From assembly GCA_017507285.1 (NCBI GenBank), contig JAFWBF010000161.1, positions 1-16,720 on the forward strand: a DNA stretch of 16,720 nucleotides, written 5' to 3'. The notes under the pieces are model-generated. The model made no database searches, was not told where the DNA came from, and worked only from the letters and a program-made list of their open reading frames with translations. Shown here in pieces: positions 1 to 6,183 of this stretch. Both the position numbers and the translations under genes were made by a program. Source of the DNA: Bacteroidales bacterium (GTDB taxonomy: Bacteria; Bacteroidota; Bacteroidia; Bacteroidales; P3). Position 1 is the stretch's first letter; every line of letters begins with the position of its first letter.

Positions 1-453
1 GACAGCGACCGCATATTCTCCGTAAAGCAGACCATGACACGCAAATACGATATTATCGACACCTTGCAGTTTGTGGTAGATGCCGAAGGCTTGCCCATGC
101 CGGTGAGCCAGGCCATAAGCCACGCCGTGGCAAAGAGTGCTGCCTCGGCACTAAGCTACACACCGCAATCCGTCGGCAACTACAATGCCGAAGAGGTGTT
201 CACCTCCGTAATGCAAGAGGGTGAGAAGCTGAGAGCCTACGAGCTGCAAAGCAGGGTGATGGAACGCTATAAATCCATAACGCTGAACGGCTATCTGTAC
301 ATCAAGGACATGGCACAGCGTATAGGCCTGCTGTGCAAAACTGTTATCAATCCACGCTGTGTATACTACAGTCTGCAACCCACTTTGAGAGCCACCATAG
401 CCACCACCACGGCAGGCACTGCTTCGAACAGCCGATTTGCTTCCTCGCCATAA
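1..453 (+). CDS. C-terminal part of an unrecognised protein (5' end outside window)
   Basis: The frame is open from base 1 (starts DSDRIFSVKQT) to TAA at 451-453, so the first ATG at 34 need not be the start; at least 150 residues are visible. I do not recognise the family. The visible part is soluble-looking, with mixed helix-prone stretches, no signal peptide or membrane segment, and a Thr/Ala/Ser-rich tail (about the last 25 residues) that looks unstructured. G+C is about 53% over 1-450, clearly above the AT-rich genes that follow, and codons such as CTG, GCC and GTG are common. This hints at a different origin or an unusually expressed gene. It is convergent with the sulfatase-family gene. 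A tandem 44-bp repeat begins 6 bases after the stop. The stop and length of the frame support a real coding region, but its identity is open. Confidence 0.55.
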   Translation, partial: DSDRIFSVKQTMTRKYDIIDTLQFVVDAEGLPMPVSQAISHAVAKSAASALSYTPQSVGNYNAEEVFTSVMQEGEKLRAYELQSRVMERYKSITLNGYLYIKDMAQRIGLLCKTVINPRCVYYSLQPTLRATIATTTAGTASNSRFASSP

Positions 454-458
454 AGTGT

Positions 459-546
459 AAAACTCCCATGGTTACAGGTCGTAAGTGCCATACTTTTGGG
501 TCAAAACTCCCATGGTTACGGGTCGTAAGTGCCATACTTTTGGGTC
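459..546. repeat. Two tandem copies of a 44-bp repeat
   Basis: Copy 1 is 459-502 and copy 2 is 503-546. Each begins AAAACTCCCATGG and ends CATACTTTTGGGTC. They differ at one base only (A at 476, G at 520). A degenerate third start (GTAACTCACGGGG) follows at 547. The array lies directly after the stop of the first gene, in the spacer between convergent genes. Confidence 0.9.
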
Positions 547-704
547 GTAACTCACGGGGTTTTGGCTTGGCCGGAAATACGGAATTATGGAACAACGGAC
601 AACGGTCTTTGGCTTCTCCGGTCAAAAGGCGAAGAACGAAAGGAGGATTTCAGTTGTCCGTAGTCCTTTGTCTTTCAAAAAAAACACTGTTCAAACCTCC
701 TTCC
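547..704. other. Non-coding spacer between convergent genes
   Basis: I see no credible gene here. An 8-bp inverted repeat, CGGACAAC at 596-603 and GTTGTCCG at 653-660, encloses 49 bases. A run of eight A at 677-684 would be a T-run on the minus strand downstream of the sulfatase-family gene, but I could not define a compact stem before it. No terminator is therefore claimed. Confidence 0.4.
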
Positions 705-2564
705 CTATTTCAAAAAGAAATCGTAAAGGGTTTGAAGATAGGCCTTACCGTTTCTCAGTTCAATGTTTAAAAGACTAGAATCTTGTATAGTACTACTCGA
801 CAGGCGTTTATTTATGCCATCGTATATGATATTACCTTGTGGTACTACCCAGCCGAAACCCATATTGGTCTCGTAGTAGGCAAACTCTTTGCTGTAGGGG
901 TTAAAGATGTCCTTACCCCTATAGGCATCGCAATCGTCGATACCCATCTGTGCTGCAAGGGTGGGATATATATCTATTTGCGAACATATTGTGCTGCATA
1001 TCTTTCCCACGTAAGCACTATCCAAAGCTCCGCCCATCCATAACATTGGCACATGCATATATTCGGCACTATTTACATAATGGTTCATATAAGTGGAATG
1101 GCTATGATCAGACACTATTACAAACAAAGTGCTATCGTACCATGGTTGTGTTTTGCAGCGTTCTATGTATTGATACAACTCGTAGTCGGAGTATTTTACC
1201 GAATTAAGATACGGCAACTCGTCCACATCCCACGTCAGTTGAGGTACCTTCTTAGGCTCGTCATACGGAGCATGGGAACTAGCTGTAAACAGAAACGAAA
1301 AGAATGGTTGCTGCATAGTTTGCAAATCCTTATAGCTTTCGGCAAAAAGGTATTCATCGGGAATAGAAAGTTGACCCCTAGGATATTCTATCGGAAAATC
1401 CTTATCTTCCATTATCTTGTTAAACTCGTTCCAAAGAATAAAAGCCCTTATATTGCCGTAACGCAAATCGCCGGCAAAATAATAAGATGTGTTATAACCC
1501 ATACTATTAAACATCTTTGGCATACTACCCAAATATTTGTAGAGCGAAAATATGTCGGTTACATCATGTCCCTGCATAGGTGGAAAACTGCTCATTACGC
1601 TGCTCATAGCCTGCTGCGAACGATGGCCGTTGGCATAAAATCCGGTAAACATAAGTCCTTCTTTTTCCAGCTGTGCAAAATATGGCGTTATGCTGTCGCG
1701 TCCGCCAAGCGAGGCAATGCAGTCTCCGGACCAGCTTTCGAGCAATACAAATATTACGTTGGGTCTACTATTGTTCAGCACCTGTATGGTGGTATCCTGC
1801 GGTGTAGCGTATATATCCTTAAGTATATCGTTGGCTTGTTCGGTGGGCATCTCTTGGAAAGGATTGCTATTGTCCAAAGTTTTAAAATGCACATAATTGA
1901 AAATAAAGTTCCACTGGGTATTTACTGCCGCATCGTTAAGTATGGCATATTGGGAAAAGAACGACTGGCTTTGCGATATAGGCACACCTTTCAAGCCACC
2001 TCTCATACCACAAAATATCAAGAACGCCAACACAATAAACATTATCGGCGACTTTAAGGCGCTATAACGTTGAGGAACAACAGCCGGCTTTATTACCACT
2101 TTACAGTATAGGCATTGAAACGCTGCCACGTAAACAGCAAAGCCTATAAGCAATATCACCAACAAGCCGGTATCAACAGTATCTATAATCTCCTTGGGAT
2201 TACGCAAATAGAGCAATGCTTTGTGGCTTAGCTTCACCCGCCATTCGTCATACACTCCTATTTCGCCAAAGAGTATCATTGAGGTAATTAGAAGCATTGC
2301 CAACATCAACACCTTCTTTATCACATTCCAACCTTTCCAACTGATGGCATACTGCAACGAAATAAACACCAAAAAAGGAGCCGACAGCCAACAAGCAGTC
2401 GACAAGTCGAGTTTGAAAGCATGAGGAAAGACCTTCATTATTTCCCAAAACGAAACGTCGGGCAAGAGGTTGGAATAAACCAATAGGAAGATCACCCTAC
2501 CAAGTATAAAGAAGAAAAACCAATATAAAATAGTCTTGATTATCTCTGTCAAATACAACTTCAT
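705..2564 (-). CDS. LTA synthase-like sulfatase-superfamily membrane protein
   Basis: This 619-residue protein has five predicted N-terminal membrane helices (roughly 9-33, 56-76, 83-101, 132-152, 171-187), then an extracytoplasmic alkaline-phosphatase/sulfatase-fold domain from about 265. Catalytic landmarks are visible: metal-ligand E276 in VLLESWSGD, the nucleophile region NGHRSQQ (314-318), HAPYDEP at 431-437 and the metal-binding SDHSH at 485-489. The architecture matches lipoteichoic-acid-synthase-like and phosphoethanolamine-transferase-like proteins. In Gram-negative Bacteroidota these presumably transfer a phospho-alcohol head group to an envelope glycan or lipid, but the substrate cannot be read from sequence. 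The usual nucleophile Thr appears to be Ser316, a conservative change. The ATG at 2564 gives an immediate hydrophobic N-terminus and is a sensible start. It lies downstream of the beta-barrel gene but is separated from it by a hairpin, so it is probably its own transcription unit. Confidence 0.88.
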   Translation of the reverse strand: MKLYLTEIIKTILYWFFFFILGRVIFLLVYSNLLPDVSFWEIMKVFPHAFKLDLSTACWLSAPFLVFISLQYAISWKGWNVIKKVLMLAMLLITSMILFGEIGVYDEWRVKLSHKALLYLRNPKEIIDTVDTGLLVILLIGFAVYVAAFQCLYCKVVIKPAVVPQRYSALKSPIMFIVLAFLIFCGMRGGLKGVPISQSQSFFSQYAILNDAAVNTQWNFIFNYVHFKTLDNSNPFQEMPTEQANDILKDIYATPQDTTIQVLNNSRPNVIFVLLESWSGDCIASLGGRDSITPYFAQLEKEGLMFTGFYANGHRSQQAMSSVMSSFPPMQGHDVTDIFSLYKYLGSMPKMFNSMGYNTSYYFAGDLRYGNIRAFILWNEFNKIMEDKDFPIEYPRGQLSIPDEYLFAESYKDLQTMQQPFFSFLFTASSHAPYDEPKKVPQLTWDVDELPYLNSVKYSDYELYQYIERCKTQPWYDSTLFVIVSDHSHSTYMNHYVNSAEYMHVPMLWMGGALDSAYVGKICSTICSQIDIYPTLAAQMGIDDCDAYRGKDIFNPYSKEFAYYETNMGFGWVVPQGNIIYDGINKRLSSSTIQDSSLLNIELRNGKAYLQTLYDFFLK

Positions 2565-2590
2565 ATTCTTTGCTTACGACATAAAAAATA

Positions 2591-2648
2591 GAGTGCGTCA
2601 AAATATTTCGATTAGTTTTGAGAGAACCAACAAAATTCTAACGCACCC
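2591..2648 (-). terminator. Rho-independent-type terminator after the beta-barrel gene
   Basis: GTGCGT at 2593-2598 pairs with ACGCAC at 2641-2646, and the pairing extends imperfectly inward (about 12 of 15 positions). Read on the minus strand, the hairpin is followed by TATTTTTTAT (2588 downward), a good T-tract. The loop is long (over 25 bases), which lowers confidence. It lies between the beta-barrel gene and the sulfatase-family gene. Confidence 0.6.
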
Positions 2649-2699
2649 TATAATATAAATATATATTTTATAAACCTTACCGCAATTCAATCATCTCTT

Positions 2700-3395
2700 T
2701 TAGAAGTTTACACCAAATCCGAACTTAATCATGTGTTGGACTATTGTTTCTTCCATTTTGCTATAGTTCACATCGTCGTTATCAAGATCGGCATTTTGCA
2801 CTCTTTGCACCCTCAATGAATGTAGTTGATAACCAACGTATGCGTTTATGGCAACATTTCTGTTGAAAGCATATCTTGCTCCCACACTCAAACCTACCAT
2901 AACACCGCCACTTATAACTTCGCGCTGAAATTCATTGCTATTATTTTTCTTTCCCATTGGGATGGTATAACCGGCGGTAATAGATGTATATGGTGTAATC
3001 TGACTACGTAAATAATGAGTACGCAGTTCGGCATAAACCGGCATTTGAGAGAATACGCCCTCGCCATCGGCAAGGTATGATACACCTATTCCAAAACCCG
3101 ATTGACGACGCCATTGCCAGCCTCCCGATATATTTATTCCTTTGAGAAAGACTTTCTCTGTAAAATCATAAGCCATCGCTATATCTGTAACACAATAAGG
3201 ACCGAAGTACTTAAACTCTACATGTTTTGGTAATACTGATGGTGCCGACAGTGGTGATGTTTCCATCATTGATTCACTTGTTGATGATTCCAACATTTTT
3301 GGAAATGAATTATCATCCAAACGTAAAGACATACCCTGTCCACTGGAAATTGCATATAATGACAATGCTACTACTAATGTAAATAGTTTTTTCAT
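2700..3395 (-). CDS. Small outer-membrane beta-barrel protein
   Basis: This 231-residue protein starts with a clear Sec signal peptide (MKKLFTLVVALSLYAISSGQG; cleavage near residues 19-21). A Ser/Pro-rich linker follows to about residue 57. From about 60 to the end there are alternating amphipathic strands rich in Gly and aromatics (for example GGWQWRRQSGFGIGVSYL, AGYTIPMG, VGARYAFNRNVAINAYVGYQL), and the last residues are KFGFGVNF with a terminal Phe. This is the pattern of an 8-stranded OMP-like barrel that inserts through the BAM complex. Function is unknown; small barrels of this kind in Bacteroidota are usually annotated only as outer-membrane or porin-family proteins. It has its own terminator and is preceded by a hairpin after the CoA-transferase gene, so it is likely monocistronic. 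Confidence 0.8.
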   Translation of the reverse strand: MKKLFTLVVALSLYAISSGQGMSLRLDDNSFPKMLESSTSESMMETSPLSAPSVLPKHVEFKYFGPYCVTDIAMAYDFTEKVFLKGINISGGWQWRRQSGFGIGVSYLADGEGVFSQMPVYAELRTHYLRSQITPYTSITAGYTIPMGKKNNSNEFQREVISGGVMVGLSVGARYAFNRNVAINAYVGYQLHSLRVQRVQNADLDNDDVNYSKMEETIVQHMIKFGFGVNF

Positions 3396-3464
3396 AAGAC
3401 AAATATTTATTATTAATAACTTACGATATTCAGAAAAAAAGTTTTCTTCCGATTATATATTTAT

Positions 3465-3524
3465 GTACATCATCTTAAACAAAAAGAATCCGTGTTTCGG
3501 CATCTTCTGCTTAAAATGATGCAC
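3465..3524 (-). terminator. Long imperfect stem-loop after the CoA-transferase gene
   Basis: Bases 3465-3478 pair with 3511-3524 (12 of 14 complementary) and the pairing continues inward with gaps to CCG/CGG around a small loop at about 3493-3497, giving a hairpin of about 60 bases just downstream of the stop at 3536. On the minus strand it is followed by A/T-rich sequence but no solid T-tract. It may be a terminator or an RNA-stabilising or processing hairpin. Confidence 0.45.
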
Positions 3525-3535
3525 ATAGTATTATA

Positions 3536-4192
3536 TTATTCTATCGATTTCAAATTTTCATCAATAATCAACTGAGCTTCGATAGCTGCTTGTACTTGTT
3601 CTACTGTAAACTCGGGGTTGATTTCTTTCAACACAATACCTTTAGGAGTTACTTCCATAACGCCCATTTCGGTAATAATCATGTTTACTTGACCTTTGGC
3701 AGTAAGAGGCAAAGTGCATTTCTTCAATATCTTAGGATTACCTTTGGCTGTGTGTTCCATTGCCAATATTACCTTTTTGGCTCCTACAAGCAAATCCATT
3801 GCACCTCCCATACCGGGTGTTTTTTTGCCGGGAATCATCCAGTTTGCCAAGTCGCCTTGTTCGTCAACTTGCATTGCTCCCAATATACTTACATCAACGT
3901 GGCCACCACGAATGATGCCAAAACTTGTAGCACTATCAAACGATGAGGCGCCTTCGGTGGTAGTTATGAATCCACCACCTGCATTGGTGTAGAATGGATT
4001 TTCTTTACCTTCTTCGGGTGTGGGTCCCATACCTATCAAACCATTTTCACTTTGAAGTATTACGTTTACTCCTTGTGGCAAGAAATTAGGAATTGCTGTT
4101 GGCAATCCAATACCTAAGTTTACAACATCGCCATCTTTTAATTCCTTTGCTGCTCTGCGTGCTATGAAATTTCTTATTTCGTTCTTGTCCAT
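3536..4192 (-). CDS. atoA: Acetoacetate/butyrate-type CoA-transferase, beta subunit
   Basis: This 218-residue protein is the size of family I (3-oxoacid type) CoA-transferase beta subunits. The active-site motif is present as QSENGLIGMGP with the catalytic glutamate at E49. The N-terminal DVVNLGIGLPTAIPNFLP stretch, the glycine-rich GGGFITTTEGASSFDSA and PGKKTPGMGGAMDLL segments are typical. It would form a heteromer with an alpha subunit and move CoA between acetate or butyrate and acetoacetyl-CoA in the cytoplasm. It follows kamE by 24 bases and the two are probably co-transcribed, so the likely role is the last step of lysine fermentation to butyrate and acetate. The alpha subunit (AtoD-like, about 220 residues) is not on either side. 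Family is certain; exact substrate and the symbol are inferred from context. Confidence 0.85.
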   Translation of the reverse strand: MDKNEIRNFIARRAAKELKDGDVVNLGIGLPTAIPNFLPQGVNVILQSENGLIGMGPTPEEGKENPFYTNAGGGFITTTEGASSFDSATSFGIIRGGHVDVSILGAMQVDEQGDLANWMIPGKKTPGMGGAMDLLVGAKKVILAMEHTAKGNPKILKKCTLPLTAKGQVNMIITEMGVMEVTPKGIVLKEINPEFTVEQVQAAIEAQLIIDENLKSIE

Positions 4193-4216
4193 TATTATTT
4201 CTTTTTTATTGTTATC

Positions 4217-5005
4217 TTATCCGTTTATTCTTTTATCCAACTCTTGTGCAACAAACGATGCCACATTATCGGCATAGGTATTCATTCCAAAGCCGGCATC
4301 GTAGCCTAATTCTTTTGCTAGTTCGTGGCTTATACGCGGACCGCCGCACACCAATATCACTTTGTCTCTCAACCCTTCGGCTTCAAGCATTTCTACAAGC
4401 TCGGTCATATTTTGGATATGAACATCTTTTTGTGTAACGGTTTGCGATACCAAAAGTGCATCGGCTTTCATTTCGATGGCCTTTGCTATAAACTCTTCGT
4501 TTGGCACTTGGCTACCCATGTTCAATGCCTCTATCATTTCGTAGCGTTCCAAACCATAGTGGCCTGCATAGCCCTTCATGTTCATAATGGCATCGATACC
4601 TACTGTATGTGCATCGGTTCCGGTGCTTGCTCCTACTATCACTATCTTGCGACCTATGTGTTCTTTTATATATTCGTCCGTTTCGTGCATGTCCATTACA
4701 GAGCTTTCTACTTTGGGTACATGTATAGATGTATAGTCAACTGTATGTGTGCAACTTCCATAACAATTAAAGAAGGTGAATCCTTCGGTAAGCTCTTTGC
4801 TGTAAACTACCAATGGATTTTCGAAACCCATCTTTTTCATCAATTGTTTTGCGGCCTCTATGGCTTCGTCGCCATTAGGTACGGGCAATGTAAAACTTAC
4901 TTGGGTTTTACCATCGTTCATCGTATCGCCGTATGGCTTTATTTGTTTAAGGTCTAAAGTTTTGTCAAAATCCTTAGCCTCCATTGAATATAATCCTTCG
5001 CTCAT
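4217..5005 (-). CDS. kamE: D-lysine / L-beta-lysine 5,6-aminomutase, beta (B12-binding) subunit
   Basis: This 262-residue protein matches the length I recall for clostridial KamE. The cobalamin-binding signature DAHTVG (131-136) supplies the axial histidine H133. K144 (in MNMKGYAG) matches the lysine known to form the internal aldimine with PLP in the beta subunit. The C-terminal half is a Rossmann-like B12 domain (DALLVSQTVTQKDVHIQN, KVILVCGGPRISHELAKELGYDAGFG). With the alpha subunit KamD it moves the terminal amino group of beta-lysine or D-lysine using adenosylcobalamin and PLP, an early step of lysine fermentation. kamD is not adjacent: upstream lie about 1.2 kb without a gene, with a promoter-like sequence at 5208-5239. 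The CoA-transferase beta subunit follows 24 bases downstream. Confidence 0.93.
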   Translation of the reverse strand: MSEGLYSMEAKDFDKTLDLKQIKPYGDTMNDGKTQVSFTLPVPNGDEAIEAAKQLMKKMGFENPLVVYSKELTEGFTFFNCYGSCTHTVDYTSIHVPKVESSVMDMHETDEYIKEHIGRKIVIVGASTGTDAHTVGIDAIMNMKGYAGHYGLERYEMIEALNMGSQVPNEEFIAKAIEMKADALLVSQTVTQKDVHIQNMTELVEMLEAEGLRDKVILVCGGPRISHELAKELGYDAGFGMNTYADNVASFVAQELDKRING

Positions 5006-5207
5006 AATATTTATATCGTTATTTTTTTATTACATTGTTATATATTTTTGCCCGAATATTTTGACAAAAAAGTTCTTTTATTCATAAAAATGCAAGCTTT
5101 TAATCTGTTTCCGCCCAATTTTATATTTTAGCCGGCCTAAACAAAATTGTTATAACACATTATCAAATAGAACTTTAATATCAAAAGTATTACATTCTTA
5201 GCACCTA

Positions 5208-5239
5208 CAAAGGTAATATATTTCTTTCAATAATGCAAG
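5208..5239 (-). promoter_or_regulatory. Bacteroidota-type promoter upstream of kamE
   Basis: On the minus strand a -7 element TACCTTTG (5215-5208) is preceded after 20 bases by CTTG (5239-5236), a near match to the -33 TTTG. It would give a leader of about 195 bases before kamE. The leader is AT-rich. I looked for cobalamin-riboswitch features because the gene product uses B12 and saw none. Confidence 0.55.
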
Positions 5240-5278
5240 TTTGGGACAAGATTAGTATTATCTTTTGAATCTTTGTTG

Positions 5279-5413
5279 TTAGTAATCTTTTTCTATTCTT
5301 TGTGATTGAGCTATTGATGGCTTTCCAAAAAATGCAGCATCCGGTGCCTGGCGGGCTTGCTGTGGTTTTCCGTTTTGACGGCTTTTGGCTTCGAATATTC
5401 GACTGATTTCTTG
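5279..5413 (-). pseudogene. Start-less open frame, possible coding remnant or repeat-derived peptide
   Basis: On the minus strand a 44-codon frame runs between stops (upstream TAG at 5416-5414, terminal TAA at 5281-5279). It has no ATG. Its composition looks protein-like, with QEISRIFEAKSRQNG near the start, APDAAFFGKPS in the middle and RIEKDY at the end. The bases encoding the C-terminus (minus-strand complement of TAGTAATCTTT at 5280-5290) recur as the core of the 44-bp repeats at 5703-5878. It may be a decayed gene end or part of a mobile intergenic repeat. A 79-residue ATG frame in another phase (5205-5444) looks less natural. Confidence 0.25.
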
Positions 5414-5451
5414 CTATGGTTTTATATATTTGTATTTCTATCAATTCGTAT

Positions 5452-5543
5452 TTTGTTCGAGAGTGATGGTGTGAAGACTTCGGCGGCGATAGTCGAAAGA
5501 CTTCGGTGGCGATAGTCGAAAGACTTCGGCGGTGATAGTCTCC
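5452..5543. repeat. 23-bp direct repeat, four copies (left arm of a large inverted repeat)
   Basis: Units start at 5452 (degenerate), 5475, 5498 and 5521. The three good units read approximately AGACTTCGGYGGYGATAGTC plus three bases, with exact 23-bp spacing. The array runs into the central palindrome array and is mirrored by the array at 5624-5692. Confidence 0.85.
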
Positions 5544-5622
5544 TTATGCCATAAGGGCGGTCTCCTTATGCCATAAGGAAGCCGCCCTTATGCCGTAAGG
5601 AAGGTGTCCTTATGGCATAAGG
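5542..5622. repeat. 22-bp tandem units each carrying a 15-bp palindrome, four copies
   Basis: The palindrome CCTTATGCCATAAGG or a one-base variant occurs at 5542-5556, 5564-5578, 5586-5600 and 5608-5622, with a start-to-start distance of exactly 22. Besides each copy being self-complementary, 5550-5560 is perfectly complementary to 5582-5592. Copies 1 and 4 together with their flanks form a perfect 23-bp inverted repeat (5534-5556 with 5608-5630). Confidence 0.92.
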
Positions 5623-5623
5623 A

Positions 5624-5692
5624 GACTATCGCTCTCGAAGTTTGTCGACTATCGCTTTCGAACTTTATCGACTATCGCTTTCGAAGTCTTTC
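5624..5692. repeat. 23-bp direct repeat, three copies (right arm of the large inverted repeat)
   Basis: Units start at 5624, 5647 and 5670, beginning GACTATCGCTYTCGAA. They are the reverse complement of the left-arm units. Over 82 positions (5475-5556 against the reverse complement of 5608-5689) I count 67 matches. Mismatches cluster in the same spots of each unit: the three bases after TTCG and the bases between units. Confidence 0.85.
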
Positions 5693-5702
5693 ACTATCTT
5701 GA

Positions 5703-5878
5703 TAGTAATCTTTCCGTTTTTGCGTCGAAGTGTTTTTGTTTTACTATAGTAATCTTTCTGCTTCTGAGTGGAAGGGATTTCGTTTTAGAATAGTAATCTT
5801 TCCGTTTTTGTGTCGAAGTGTTTTTGTTTTACTATGGTAATCTTTCCGCTTTTACATCGAAGTCTTTCAGTATTTCGA
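5703..5878. repeat. 44-bp tandem repeat, four copies
   Basis: Units start at 5703, 5747, 5791 and 5835, all at 44-bp spacing, with core TAGTAATCTTTCCG or a close variant and a second half containing TCGAAGTGTTTTTG or similar. Copies 1 and 3 are nearly identical; copies 2 and 4 are diverged. The second halves resemble the TCGAAGTCTTTC part of the neighbouring 23-bp units, so the two arrays may share an ancestor. Confidence 0.85.
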
Positions 5879-5900
5879 TAGAACTATGTTTGCCTTTTGT

Positions 5901-5918
5901 CCGAAACTTTTGTTTCGG
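5901..5918 (-). ncRNA. Perfect short hairpin at the predicted RNA 5' end
   Basis: CCGAAAC (5901-5907) and GTTTCGG (5912-5918) form a perfect 7-bp stem with a four-base loop. On the minus strand it begins five bases after the -7 element of the promoter at 5923-5953, which is where transcription should start. A transcript from there would begin at or within this hairpin and then run through the repeat arrays at 5878-5452. This supports, but does not prove, a structured non-coding transcript. Confidence 0.4.
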
Positions 5919-5922
5919 GTTG

Positions 5923-5953
5923 CAAAGGTAGTATAATATTTCGAGATGGCAAA
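5923..5953 (-). promoter_or_regulatory. Bacteroidota-type promoter reading into the repeat locus
   Basis: On the minus strand TTTG (5953-5950), 19 bases, then TACCTTTG (5930-5923) match the phylum's -33/-7 consensus. The -7 element is identical to the one at 5215-5208. It lies downstream of the DUF4293-operon terminator and points to the repeat arrays, with no protein gene until kamE about 900 bases further on. Confidence 0.6.
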
Positions 5954-6120
5954 ATTTATTTTCTTAAAAGAGGTAATAGGTTGATTGGCAAATAGCAATG
6001 TGGTTGATTGCCGCCGACAAATCAATTGTATTGTTTTGGTTTATTGGTCGGGCATTGTTGTTTTATCGGAATCCGGTGGCTGACTATTTGGGATGTGCTA
6101 AAAGAAATGGTATAAGGATG
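5954..6120. other. Gene-free spacer
   Basis: Between the repeat-locus promoter and the operon terminator I see no convincing open frame, RNA gene or repeat. The sequence is T/G-rich on the plus strand. Confidence 0.4.
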
Positions 6121-6125
6121 TAAAA

Positions 6126-6160
6126 AAGGCTGTACGATTATATATATATTGTACAGCCTT
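6126..6160 (-). terminator. Terminator of the DUF1599-DUF4293 operon
   Basis: AAGGCTGTAC (6126-6135) pairs perfectly with GTACAGCCTT (6151-6160). On the minus strand the stem is followed by TTTTTTA. It sits 23 bases after the DUF4293 stop codon. Confidence 0.85.
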
Positions 6161-6183
6161 TATATGTATGGATAGTAGCTTTG

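Noticed and set aside
333..770. 145-residue plus-strand open frame across the 44-bp repeat
   Set aside because: It overlaps the first gene out of frame and the sulfatase-family gene on the other strand, and much of it is just the translated repeat.
1053..2057. Long plus-strand open frame (334 residues) opposite the sulfatase-family gene
   Set aside because: It is fully antisense to a gene with intact catalytic motifs and has a Lys/Arg/Tyr-rich composition typical of a shadow frame.
4325..4957. 210-residue plus-strand open frame opposite kamE
   Set aside because: It is antisense to a strongly supported kamE, rich in Cys/His/Tyr/Phe, and has no family resemblance.
5006..5207. Cobalamin riboswitch in the kamE leader
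   Set aside because: A B12-dependent enzyme made it worth checking, but the leader is plain AT-rich sequence with no B12-box-like segment or multi-stem arrangement.
5205..5444. 79-residue minus-strand ATG open frame as a gene
   Set aside because: It spans the predicted kamE promoter, has an erratic basic composition and no recognisable domain. A different phase of the same DNA looks more protein-like.
5452..5878. CRISPR array
   Set aside because: The units are contiguous direct repeats of 22, 23 or 44 bases with no unique spacers between them, and no cas gene is in the window.
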